The notes under the pieces were generated by a model. The model saw only the letters and a program-made list of their open reading frames with translations, did no database searches and was not told the DNA's origin. Position numbers and translations under genes: made by a program. Below are positions 28,690 to 36,820 of a stretch of 64,000 bases of DNA, piece by piece. This DNA comes from Mycobacterium conspicuum (GTDB lineage Bacteria; Actinomycetota; Actinomycetes; Mycobacteriales; Mycobacteriaceae): assembly GCF_010730195.1 (NCBI RefSeq), contig NZ_AP022613.1, positions 5,890,001 through 5,954,000 of the forward strand, read 5' to 3'. Every line of letters starts with the position of its first letter. Position 1 is the stretch's first letter.

Positions 28690-30450
28690 CTAACGCGCCC
28701 CGCGCACCAACCGGCCGGGACGGGCCCCGGTGTCGACGTCCTTGCGGCGGGTCACCGTCCCGCTCACGATGGTCGCGTCATATCCGCTGGCGCTCTGCAG
28801 GATTCGGTTTCCGCCCGCCGGCAGATCCCAGGCCATCGCCGCCGGGTGCAACGTCAGCGCGTTCATGTCAATGACGTTGATGTCGGCCTTCTTGCCGCGC
28901 TCGATGGTGCCGCGGTCGGTGAGCCCGAACAACTCGGCGGTGTCTTTGGACTGCTTGCGGATCACGTACTCCAGCGGCAGCTTCTCGCCGCGCTGCCGGT
29001 CGCGCGCCCAGTGCGTCAGCAAAAACGTGGGATACGAAGCGTCGCAGATCATCCCGCAGTGTGCACCGCCGTCGGACAATCCGAGCACGCCGGCCGGATG
29101 CAGCATCATCTCGCGGATGGCGTCGTGGTTGCCGTCGGCGTAGTTGAACAGCGGCAGCATCAGCATCGCCGTCGCGTCGCGCTCGAGCATCAGGTCGTAC
29201 AGCGTCGACAGCGGGTCCTCGCCGCGCGCCTCGGCGATGGCCAGCACGGTCCGGTCGGCGGTGGGTTCATAGTCGGGCGGATTGCCCAGCGCGTACAGCC
29301 GTTGCAGCGAATGCTGCACCAGGGCGAACATGCCGTCGAACAACAGCGTCGGGTCCGGGGGCAGGTCGTCCTCGGACAGGATCGCGGCCTTCACGGCGGG
29401 ATCCGCCAGGCGCTGGGTGAGCTCCTCGCGGCTGCACTCGGCCTTCAGCCGGCGATAGGTGGGCCGATGAGTGAAGCCGTGGTGGCCCTGGAACCCGATC
29501 ATCATGCCGAACGGGCGCGCCGCGATCTGCGGGTACAACCGGCTGCCGGCGGCGTGTGCGGCGGCGGACAGGTCCAGCTGCTCGCGCCACAGTTTGGGGT
29601 CGGCGTCCACCTGGATCATCGCGAACGAGACCGGTCGGTCGATTTCCCCGCTCAACCGCCGCATCCAGTCGAGTTCTTTCTTCGGGCCGATGATGTCCTC
29701 ACCCGCGGCGCCCTGGGGCGCCAGCTCGAACACGGCCTGGCCGCCGGCCGCCATGGCGCGGCCCAGGCCGAAGAGCTCGTCCTCGGCGGCGAAGGTGCCG
29801 GGCACGGGTTCGCCGTCCATCGCCCGGTGGCCCATGGTGCGGGAGGTGGAAAACCCGAGCGCCCCGGCCTCGATCGCCTCGGTGACCAGTCGGCCCATCG
29901 CCGCGATGTCGTCGGGCGTCGCCGGTTCGTTGCGGGCGCCGCGTTCCCCCATCGCGTAGGCGCGGATGGCGCCGTGGGCGACCTGGCTGCCGACGTCGAT
30001 GGCGAACTTCTGCTTGCCGATCGCGTCGAGGTACTCGGGATAGGTCTCCCAACCCCAGGTCATGCCCTCGGTGAGCGCGGTGCCGGGGATGTCCTCGACA
30101 CCCTCCATCAACTCGATCAACCACTCCTCGGTGCCGGGTCGCACGGGGGCAAAGCCGACGCCGCAGTTGCCGGTGACCACGGTGGTCACCCCGTGGCCGC
30201 TGGACGGTTCGAGCAAGCTGTCCCAGCTCACCTGCCCGTCGTAGTGCGTGTGGATGTCGACGAAGCCGGGGGCCACCACTTTGCCTGTGGCGTCGATGGT
30301 TTCGGCCGTCTCGCCCGCCATCACCGGGTCGTTGGCTTCGCGCCGGACCACGTCGACGATCACGCCGTCTTTGATGGCGACGTCGGCGTGATAGCGCTCC
30401 GCGCCCGTGCCGTCGACGACCGTGCCCCCGATGATCTTCAGGTCGAACAT
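28690..30450 (-). CDS. D-aminoacylase/N-acyl-D-amino-acid deacylase-like amidohydrolase
   Basis: This 586-residue amidohydrolase has the metal motif VDIHTHYDGQ, GVTTVVTGNCGVGFAP containing the Cys ligand, and GLSDGGAHCGMICD near the C terminus. The family hydrolyses N-acyl-D-amino acids or related amides. Start ATG 30450 is chosen for its GAGGAGAG ribosome site; an upstream in-frame ATG at 30471 is less supported. It is cotranscribed with the Rieske oxygenase and has a perfect operator-like palindrome upstream. Confidence 0.88.
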   Translation of the reverse strand: MFDLKIIGGTVVDGTGAERYHADVAIKDGVIVDVVRREANDPVMAGETAETIDATGKVVAPGFVDIHTHYDGQVSWDSLLEPSSGHGVTTVVTGNCGVGFAPVRPGTEEWLIELMEGVEDIPGTALTEGMTWGWETYPEYLDAIGKQKFAIDVGSQVAHGAIRAYAMGERGARNEPATPDDIAAMGRLVTEAIEAGALGFSTSRTMGHRAMDGEPVPGTFAAEDELFGLGRAMAAGGQAVFELAPQGAAGEDIIGPKKELDWMRRLSGEIDRPVSFAMIQVDADPKLWREQLDLSAAAHAAGSRLYPQIAARPFGMMIGFQGHHGFTHRPTYRRLKAECSREELTQRLADPAVKAAILSEDDLPPDPTLLFDGMFALVQHSLQRLYALGNPPDYEPTADRTVLAIAEARGEDPLSTLYDLMLERDATAMLMLPLFNYADGNHDAIREMMLHPAGVLGLSDGGAHCGMICDASYPTFLLTHWARDRQRGEKLPLEYVIRKQSKDTAELFGLTDRGTIERGKKADINVIDMNALTLHPAAMAWDLPAGGNRILQSASGYDATIVSGTVTRRKDVDTGARPGRLVRGAR

Positions 30451-30499
30451 GAAAACTCTCCTCGTCGCCATGGGCTGAAGACGCGCAAGACCCGCAGCA

Positions 30500-30522
30500 T
30501 TACGCTACGGTTAGTAGCGTAA
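30500..30522. promoter_or_regulatory. perfect 9-bp inverted repeat, probable operator of the amidohydrolase-Rieske operon
   Basis: The arms TTACGCTAC (30500-30508) and GTAGCGTAA (30514-30522) are perfectly complementary around a five-base centre. The site sits 50-72 bases upstream of the amidohydrolase ATG, in the only AT-richer stretch of this gap. Size and symmetry suit a TetR-type dimer. No regulator lies immediately beside it; the nearest is the TetR at 31794-32414, which has different half-sites nearby. Confidence 0.65.
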
Positions 30523-30583
30523 CTCGTGGCGCGGGTATGGCAAGGGAATCCGGCGAGAATTTCCGACCAGGATTGACCGGCGG

Positions 30584-31720
30584 TTACAGCGAAATTCTCA
30601 ATGCTGGGATGGTTCCCAGGTCGTCGAGTGCCGCGACGCCGCGCCGCAGGCCTTCCAGCGCGATGTCTTCGACCTGCATGCCGCCCATTCCGGCGGTGAT
30701 CAGGGGCGCGGTGTAGGCGTACAGCGCGGCCTGCCGGTAGCGCAGCCACAGCTCCTCGCGATCCAGCTCGGGTCCGCCGGCCGCCGCGAGCGCGCGCCGG
30801 TAGTCGTCGAGCAGCTCGCGTTGGGCCGATTGGCGGTCTTCCGGCGTCAGGCTGGTGATCAGGGTGTACGCCAGTTCGCGCGAGGGGTGCCCGCGCCGGA
30901 CCGCCTGCCAGTCCAGCAGCCCCGCCTTGCCGCCGTGGAAGTACATGTTGCCGGGGTGCGCGTCGCCGTGCATGACCGTGTGTGGAGGTTTGTCGATGAG
31001 TGCGGCGACGGCCCGGTAGTTGTCGGCGATGAACGCGCCTTTATCAACAGGGATGGTGGTGCGCTCGGCGAGGCGCTTGATCGACGTGTGCATCAGGGAG
31101 CCGGTCAACAGCGAGGTGACGTCACCCGATGGCGTGTAGAGCCAGCCCAGGGGACCGCGCCCATCGCGTGGCAGCCGGTCCCAGAAGGTGGCGTGCAGGT
31201 TGGCCAGCAGCTCGACGACGAGGCTGGCCTGGTCGACGGACAGCGGGTGCAAGGTGTCGGGGAATTCGCACGACGCGGCCGGCAGCTCCTCGAGCACCAG
31301 CAGATACCGGCCGGTCCACGGGTCGAAGGCCGCACCATAGGCCTGCGGCACGCCGCTGATCTGCGGGGCGAGCTGGGTGTAGAAGCGCACCTCGGTGTGG
31401 CCCAGCCGGCCGAGTTCGCCGATCAGCCGGGTGGCGGCGGTCTTTGCCGACAGCTTGACGAACACCGATTCGGGCACGCCGCTTCCGGTCAGTACCAGCC
31501 GGGCCCGCGACGACGTGCCCGCGTCGCTGCTTAGGACACGGACCGATCGGACGGTGCTGCCCATGACCTTGGAGAGCACTCCCGGATCGATTCCTTCGAC
31601 CGTTCGCGGCAGCCCCAGCCGGTCACCCACCACGGCGTCGGTGACGACCCGGCCGGCTCCACGGCCCAGATGAGCGGCCAGGCCGACGACAGAAAAGGCC
31701 TCTTTAACAGGGTTTTGCAT
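30584..31720 (-). CDS. phosphotransferase, APH/ecdysteroid-kinase-like
   Basis: This 378-residue small-molecule kinase fold has the catalytic loop HTVMHGDAHPGNMYF, the metal-binding GLLDWQAVRRGHPSRELAY and an upstream LVLEELPAA hinge. This pattern fits the EcKL/CHK branch of aminoglycoside-phosphotransferase-like enzymes, which phosphorylate hydroxyls of lipophilic alcohols. The substrate is unknown. Start ATG 31720 lies downstream of the symmetric TGTCTG array. It precedes the amidohydrolase operon by about 130 bases on the same strand. Confidence 0.8.
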   Translation of the reverse strand: MQNPVKEAFSVVGLAAHLGRGAGRVVTDAVVGDRLGLPRTVEGIDPGVLSKVMGSTVRSVRVLSSDAGTSSRARLVLTGSGVPESVFVKLSAKTAATRLIGELGRLGHTEVRFYTQLAPQISGVPQAYGAAFDPWTGRYLLVLEELPAASCEFPDTLHPLSVDQASLVVELLANLHATFWDRLPRDGRGPLGWLYTPSGDVTSLLTGSLMHTSIKRLAERTTIPVDKGAFIADNYRAVAALIDKPPHTVMHGDAHPGNMYFHGGKAGLLDWQAVRRGHPSRELAYTLITSLTPEDRQSAQRELLDDYRRALAAAGGPELDREELWLRYRQAALYAYTAPLITAGMGGMQVEDIALEGLRRGVAALDDLGTIPALRISL

Positions 31721-31750
31721 GGTGATCCGCTCTCGTTCGCGACCCTCCGT

Positions 31751-31803
31751 CAGACAAAAAGACACAAATGTCTGGACATCAGACAGTATCAGATTATTGT
31801 CTG
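31751..31803. promoter_or_regulatory. symmetric array of four TGTCTG/CAGACA half-sites
   Basis: CAGACA (31751-31756), TGTCTG (31769-31774), CAGACA (31780-31785) and TGTCTG (31798-31803) are spaced 12, 5 and 12 bases, so the whole 53-base block is symmetric about position 31777. The inner pair, TGTCTG-N5-CAGACA, is a 17-bp TetR-type operator. The array covers the promoter of the phosphotransferase and overlaps the last codons of the adjacent tetR gene. Cooperative binding of two dimers is plausible. Confidence 0.65.
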
Positions 31804-32414
31804 ATCTGTGGCACCAGGGCGCGCACCACGAATTGCTCGACGAATTCGCGTTTGTCGGCGGCCGTGCGGTGCCGCCACGACGGCGCCAGCAAGAACAAGG
31901 TGGTCGTGTGCAGCCACTGCACGACCGAGGCGGGATCGAGATCGTCGTAGAGGCGGCCGGTCAGCTTCCACCGATCCAGCAGCGGTCCGTAGTGGCGCAG
32001 CAGCAACTCCACAATGGGAGCCGAACCCTTCTCCAGGGCCGCGGCCACGGCCGTGCTCTCGGCGGCGAACAGCGCCTCGTTCAGCGGATTGCCGTTCACC
32101 GACTCGACGCGGGCCAGGACCATCTCGGGCACCGAGCGAACCGGGTCGTCGGGCGCGGGCAGCGAGCGCACCAGCTCACCGAGGGCGTGGTCGATGCGCG
32201 TCAACATCAGGCCCAGTAGGACATCGTCGCGGCCGGGGAAGTACCGGTACACCGTCGACCGCGACACCCCGGCCTCGTCGGACACTTCGCCCATCCGGAA
32301 CTGGGTGTTGCCGCGACGCACGATGCAGCGGCCCGCGGCGTCCAGGATGCGGCGGCGGGCCTCCTCGTCGTCGAGGATCGCGCGGTCGTCGCCCCACCGC
32401 CGGCTCGGTTCCAT
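31794..32414 (-). CDS. TetR-family regulator
   Basis: This 206-residue protein has an HTH from EEARRRILDAAGRCIVRRGN to SRSTVYRYFPGRDDVL, and an unclassified ligand domain. It lies upstream of the kinase gene on the same strand and is divergent from the DUF7064-type gene 65 bases away. The half-site array at its 3' end suggests that it controls the kinase, although an orthodox site in its own promoter was not seen. Confidence 0.92.
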   Translation of the reverse strand: MEPSRRWGDDRAILDDEEARRRILDAAGRCIVRRGNTQFRMGEVSDEAGVSRSTVYRYFPGRDDVLLGLMLTRIDHALGELVRSLPAPDDPVRSVPEMVLARVESVNGNPLNEALFAAESTAVAAALEKGSAPIVELLLRHYGPLLDRWKLTGRLYDDLDPASVVQWLHTTTLFLLAPSWRHRTAADKREFVEQFVVRALVPQIRQ

Positions 32415-32479
32415 GGCGTCGATGTTACGGCATGAATTGCTATTTCAACACGAATTCCTTTGCAGGACAGGTGAATTAG

Positions 32480-33586
32480 ATGGGCTATTCCGCCGCCGAT
32501 GAGTCGTTCACCCACCAGCTCCCGACGACTTTCGACCGGGTGCACAATCCCGATCCGACGTGGTCGGATCGCTGCTACTTCTTCGCTGCGTCGCCGGACG
32601 GCACGATGCTGCTGGCCGCCGGCTACGGCAACAACCCGAACACGGCAAGCGGCCTGGGCTATGTCAAGGTCAGCCTCGCCGACGGCCGACATTGGGATCT
32701 GTTGGCGGGCCGGCCGGTGACCGGTGATGACCGCGGTGATCTGCGTGCCGGACCGATGCGCTGGACCTGCGTCGAGCCGCTGAAGAAGTGGCGACTTGAC
32801 GTCGAGCCCAATGGGTCCGGAATCGAATGGGAGCTGCACTACGAACCCACCGCGCCGATGTGGGAGCTGCTGCCGATGCAGGTGCGCGACAAGGACGGCC
32901 AGGAACTGGCCGATATGTATCACATGAAGGAGCCCGGCCGGTGGAGCGGTTGGGTGCAGATCGACGGTGAGCGCATCAGCGTCGACGGATTCCACGGCGG
33001 CCGGGACCGCACCGTCGGGGTGCGCGTTGCCGACAAGATCGACTTCTGGCTGTGGCTGGACGCGGGCTTCGAAGACCGCGCCATCGAGGCGTGGATCATC
33101 GAATCACACGACGGCACAGTTCATTACGTCGACGGCGGGATCACGCACCAAGACGGCACCCTGTCGAAGCGCTTCGTCAAGATCGAGCACGACGTCGAAT
33201 TCGACGGCGACACCAAGCGGCCGGCCCGCGCGAGGTTGGTCTTCACCGACGAAGACGGCGAGAGCTACCGCGTCACCGCCGACGCGCCGCACCAGGACGT
33301 CAATGCCTACTACGGGCTGCCGATGGCGCACTGCTCCTACGAGGACCTGGGCGGCGGGGAATACTTCCTCCACTTCCTTTGGGACAGCACTAATCCCGGG
33401 CAACTCAGCGAGACCGAAGGCAAATCGATGGCGCTCGATCAGCTGATGCGCTTCCAGCTCGACGGCCAAACCGGTTGGGGCATCTTCGAGTTTTTGATGG
33501 GCGGGCAGGGTTACCGTCGATACCCGAATTGGGCGGCGATGGACATGTCGGCGTTCAAACAGGACAAGCCGAAAGCCCGGCAATGA
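32480..33586 (+). CDS. DUF7064/DUF7065-type protein of unknown function
   Basis: This 368-residue soluble protein has no signal peptide. It is rich in tryptophan-containing beta segments (WSDRCYFFAASPDGTMLLAAGYG, WELHYEPTAPMWELLP, DKIDFWLWLDAGFEDRAIEAW), a pattern I associate with DUF7064/7065 lipocalin-like proteins of actinobacteria. Its stop overlaps the start of a phosphotransferase (ATGA), so the two act together. A role in handling a lipophilic substrate of that kinase is inference. Confidence 0.7.
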   Translation: MGYSAADESFTHQLPTTFDRVHNPDPTWSDRCYFFAASPDGTMLLAAGYGNNPNTASGLGYVKVSLADGRHWDLLAGRPVTGDDRGDLRAGPMRWTCVEPLKKWRLDVEPNGSGIEWELHYEPTAPMWELLPMQVRDKDGQELADMYHMKEPGRWSGWVQIDGERISVDGFHGGRDRTVGVRVADKIDFWLWLDAGFEDRAIEAWIIESHDGTVHYVDGGITHQDGTLSKRFVKIEHDVEFDGDTKRPARARLVFTDEDGESYRVTADAPHQDVNAYYGLPMAHCSYEDLGGGEYFLHFLWDSTNPGQLSETEGKSMALDQLMRFQLDGQTGWGIFEFLMGGQGYRRYPNWAAMDMSAFKQDKPKARQ

Positions 33587-34668
33587 CGCTGCACGGCAAC
33601 GCCCTCGAGCGCCTGACCGTTTGGCTGCGCTCCCAATTGGGCGACGCCGACGATGTCCGGGTCGAGGGCCTGGACCGGGTGAACTTCGGGCATTCGGCCG
33701 AGATGATGATGTTCAGCATCGTGAGAACCGCGACCGGCGCGGACACCCGCCGGGAGGTGGTTTTGCGGCTGCGGCCCAAACCGCCTGCGCTGCTTGAACC
33801 CTACGACCTCGCCCGGCAATTCAAGATCCTGCGCGCGCTGGAAGGCACCGCCGTTCGGGTTCCGCGGGCGTTGTGGCTCGAGGACAGCGGCGACGTCCTC
33901 GGGCGGCCCTTCTTCGTCATGGAGCGCGCCGACGGCGACGTCTACGAAATGGAGCCGCCCGCCGGCTCCGGTGCCCAAGTCGACCAGACCGTGGCGCGGA
34001 TGTGCCAAAGCCTGGCCGAACAAATCGCGGCGATCCACGCCGTCGACCTCAACCAGACCGGCCTCGACACACTCGACGACGGGCGCGACCACCTCGAGCG
34101 TGAACTCGGCCATTGGGCCGCGGAGATGAACCGCGTCAAGCGCGATTCGCTGCCCGCCCTCGAGCGCCTTCATCGGGTGCTGTGTGAAGCTCGGCCCGCG
34201 CCCTGCCCGACGGTGACCCTGGTGCACGGCGACGCCAAACCGGGCAATTTCGCCTTCGTCGATGGTGAGGTCAGCGCGGTATTCGATTGGGAGATGACCA
34301 CCGTCGGCGATCCGTTGACCGACATCGGTTGGCTCGAAATCCTTTGGATGCAGCCCGTCGGCATCAACAGCCATCCCGCAGCGCTGGGCATCGACGCCCT
34401 GCTCGCGCACTACCAGGCCACCAGCGGGATCACCATCACACACCGGCCCTGGTACCGCGCGCTGGCCGCCTACAAGATGGCCGTCATCTGCCTGATCGGC
34501 GCGATGCTGGTCGACGACGGCCACAGCGACGACCAGAAACTCGTCCTCGCCGCCTACGGCACCTCCATGCTGACCAAGGTCGGGCTGACCGAGTTGCGCA
34601 TCGACGAACCACTCGACGACGGCCCGGTGCTGCCTCGCGAAGAACGCATCCGGCAGGTTCTGGCCTAG
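33583..34668 (+). CDS. phosphotransferase family protein (APH/ACAD10-like)
   Basis: This 361-residue kinase-fold protein has VTLVHGDAKPGNFAFVDGEV and AVFDWEMTTVGDPLTDIGW, the catalytic and metal motifs of the ACAD10/11-like aminoglycoside-phosphotransferase family. In animals such domains phosphorylate 4-hydroxyacyl-CoAs; the mycobacterial substrate is unknown. The ATG overlaps the stop of the DUF7064-type gene by four bases. It is the second kinase of this type within 4 kb. Confidence 0.87.
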   Translation: MTLHGNALERLTVWLRSQLGDADDVRVEGLDRVNFGHSAEMMMFSIVRTATGADTRREVVLRLRPKPPALLEPYDLARQFKILRALEGTAVRVPRALWLEDSGDVLGRPFFVMERADGDVYEMEPPAGSGAQVDQTVARMCQSLAEQIAAIHAVDLNQTGLDTLDDGRDHLERELGHWAAEMNRVKRDSLPALERLHRVLCEARPAPCPTVTLVHGDAKPGNFAFVDGEVSAVFDWEMTTVGDPLTDIGWLEILWMQPVGINSHPAALGIDALLAHYQATSGITITHRPWYRALAAYKMAVICLIGAMLVDDGHSDDQKLVLAAYGTSMLTKVGLTELRIDEPLDDGPVLPREERIRQVLA

Positions 34669-34714
34669 CTGACAACCCCTGCCCTCGAACAAGGGCAGTT
34701 GGTACGTTCGGTGA

Positions 34715-35764
34715 ATGCTCTTCGCGGCCCTGCGAGACATGCAATGGCGAAAGCGGCGGCTGGCCATCGCGATCGTCAGCACGGCGCTGATTTTCGGCAT
34801 GACGCTCGTGATGACCGGGCTCGCGAACGGCTTTGGCGTGGAAGCCCGCAACACCGTCGATTCGATGGGCGTCGACACCTTCGTCGTCAAGGACGGCGCG
34901 GCCGGACCCTTTTTGGGGTCGACCCCATTTCCCGACGTCGACCTGGCGAGGATCGCCGGTTCGCCCGGCGTCGTGGCCGCCGCCCCGTTGGGCTGCGTCG
35001 GCACGATCATGCGGGAGGGCTCGTCGACGCGAAACGTCACGGCGTTCGGCGCGCCCGAGCGCGGACCGGGCATGCCGCGGGTCTCGGAGGGCAGGGCGCC
35101 GTCGAGGCCGGACGAGGTCGCGGCGTCGAGCACACTGGGCCGGCGCCTCGGTGACACCCTGCAGGTCGGCGTCCACGTGTTGCGCGTCGTCGGCATCGTG
35201 CCCAATTCGACTGCGCTGGCTAAGATTCCGAACATCTTCCTGACGACCCAGGGCCTGCAGCAGGTCGCCTACAACGGGCAGCCCTTGGTCACGTCGATCG
35301 GGGTGGTGGGCAAGCCGCGGCAGCTGCCGGGCGGCTACCAGGCCTACGACCGGGCGGGCGCCGTCCGGGATTTGGTGCGTCCGTTGAAGGTTGCGGTGAC
35401 GTCGATCTCGATCGTGGCCATCCTGCTGTGGGTGGTGGCGGCGCTGATCGTCGGGTCGGTGGTCTATCTCTCCGCCCTCGAGCGGGTGCGCGACTTCGCG
35501 GTGTTCAAAGCCATTGGCACGCGGTCGCGCTCGATCATGGCGGGGCTGGCCCTGCAGGCGTTGATCGTCGCGTTGCTCGCGGCTCTGCTGGGCGTCATCC
35601 TTGCGCAGTTCCTGGCGCCGCTGTTTCCGATGATCGTCGCGATGCCCGGCAGTGCCTATGTACTCCTGCCGGCCGTAGCGGTCGCGATCGGTCTGCTGGC
35701 CAGCCTGGCCGGGCTGAGGCGGGTGGTCGCCGTGGATCCGGCGCTGGCCTTCGGAGGCCCTTGA
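34715..35764 (+). CDS. FtsX-like ABC transporter permease (Rv0072-like)
   Basis: This 349-residue permease has one N-terminal transmembrane helix (RLAIAIVSTALIFGMTLVM), a large extracytoplasmic domain (about residues 40-225) and three C-terminal helices. This is the MacB/FtsX topology. ERVRDFAVFKAIGTRSRSI is the typical coupling region. It lies three bases upstream of its ATPase. The pair resembles M. tuberculosis Rv0072-Rv0073. Such systems act mechanically rather than as solute importers, so the older glutamine-transport label is doubtful. Confidence 0.88.
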   Translation: MLFAALRDMQWRKRRLAIAIVSTALIFGMTLVMTGLANGFGVEARNTVDSMGVDTFVVKDGAAGPFLGSTPFPDVDLARIAGSPGVVAAAPLGCVGTIMREGSSTRNVTAFGAPERGPGMPRVSEGRAPSRPDEVAASSTLGRRLGDTLQVGVHVLRVVGIVPNSTALAKIPNIFLTTQGLQQVAYNGQPLVTSIGVVGKPRQLPGGYQAYDRAGAVRDLVRPLKVAVTSISIVAILLWVVAALIVGSVVYLSALERVRDFAVFKAIGTRSRSIMAGLALQALIVALLAALLGVILAQFLAPLFPMIVAMPGSAYVLLPAVAVAIGLLASLAGLRRVVAVDPALAFGGP

Positions 35765-35767
35765 GCG

Positions 35768-36760
35768 ATGGGCGATCTGAGCATCCAGGACCTGGTGGTC
35801 GAGTACTCGAGCGGCGGCTACGCGCTGCGACCGATCAACGGGTTGAACCTGGATGTGACGGCGGGATCGCTGCTGATCCTGCTCGGGCCCAGCGGCTGCG
35901 GAAAGACCACGCTGCTGTCCTGCCTCGGCGGCATCCTGCGACCCACGTCCGGGACGATCAAGTACGACGACGTCGACGTCACCTCGCTCGACGGCGCCGC
36001 GCTGGCGAATTACCGACGCGACAAGGTGGGCATCGTCTTCCAGGCGTTCAACCTGGTGCCCAGCCTCACCGCGCTGGAGAACGTCATGGTTCCGATGCGC
36101 GAGGCCGGGATGTCGCGCCGCGCCGCGCGCCAGCGCGCCGAGGAATTGCTCACCCGGGTCAACCTGCAGGAGCGAATGAAACACCGCCCGGGCGACCTGA
36201 GCGGCGGGCAACAGCAACGCGTCGCGGTCGCGCGCGCGATCGCGCTGGACCCGCCGCTCATCCTCGCCGACGAGCCGACCGCGCACCTCGACTTCATCCA
36301 GGTCGAAGAGGTGTTGCGGCTGATCCGCGAACTCGCCGACGGCGATCGCATTGTGGTGGTCGCCACGCACGACGCCCGGATGTTGCCGATGGCCGACCGG
36401 GTCGTCGAACTCAGACCCGATTTCATCGAGACGACCAAGCCGCCGGAGACGCTGGAGGTGAAGGCCGGCGAGGTGCTGTTCGAACAGAGCACGATGGGCG
36501 AACTGATCTACGTCGTGTCCAAGGGCGAGTTCGAACTGGTGCATGAATTGGCCGACGGCGGTGAGGAATTGATCAAAGTCGCCGGGCCCGGGGACTACTT
36601 CGGCGAAATAGGCGTGCTGTTCCACATGCCGCGTTCGGCCACCGCGCGTGCCCGCACCGACTCGACCGTCGTCGGCTACACCGCGCCGGTCTTCCGCGAG
36701 CGCCTTGGCGCGGGTGGTGTGCGCGACCTGATCGAACATCGCAAGCTCGCCACCGAGTGA
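35768..36760 (+). CDS. ABC ATPase fused to a C-terminal cyclic-nucleotide-binding domain (Rv0073-like)
   Basis: Residues 1-230 of the 330 form a LolD/MacB-type ATPase: Walker A GPSGCGKTT, signature LSGGQQQR, Walker B LILADEPTAHLD and switch His in VATHDARM. Residues from about 235 carry a cNMP-binding-like domain with GEVLFEQSTMGELIYVV, GDYFGEIGVLFHMPRSATARA matching the phosphate-binding cassette FGE...RSA. The start is three bases after the permease stop. Transport activity gated by cAMP or another ligand is inferred. Confidence 0.9.
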   Translation: MGDLSIQDLVVEYSSGGYALRPINGLNLDVTAGSLLILLGPSGCGKTTLLSCLGGILRPTSGTIKYDDVDVTSLDGAALANYRRDKVGIVFQAFNLVPSLTALENVMVPMREAGMSRRAARQRAEELLTRVNLQERMKHRPGDLSGGQQQRVAVARAIALDPPLILADEPTAHLDFIQVEEVLRLIRELADGDRIVVVATHDARMLPMADRVVELRPDFIETTKPPETLEVKAGEVLFEQSTMGELIYVVSKGEFELVHELADGGEELIKVAGPGDYFGEIGVLFHMPRSATARARTDSTVVGYTAPVFRERLGAGGVRDLIEHRKLATE

Positions 36761-36820
36761 ACGAATTCACGTCGTGCGTCGTGGTACGAGCGGCGTTCTG
36801 GCACTGCGTAGTCGGGAAGG

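Noticed and set aside
28633..30522. Plus-strand open frame of over 600 codons
   Set aside because: It is a shadow of the D-aminoacylase-like gene, which has clear family motifs on the minus strand.
32415..32479. Possible inverted repeats (GAATT elements) between tetR and the DUF7064-type gene
   Set aside because: The arms are short and the only perfect palindrome is GAATTC itself, which is likely by chance.
34484..36739. Minus-strand open frame of about 750 codons
   Set aside because: It lies opposite the phosphotransferase, permease and ABC ATPase genes, which all have strong motifs. The antisense translation is low complexity.
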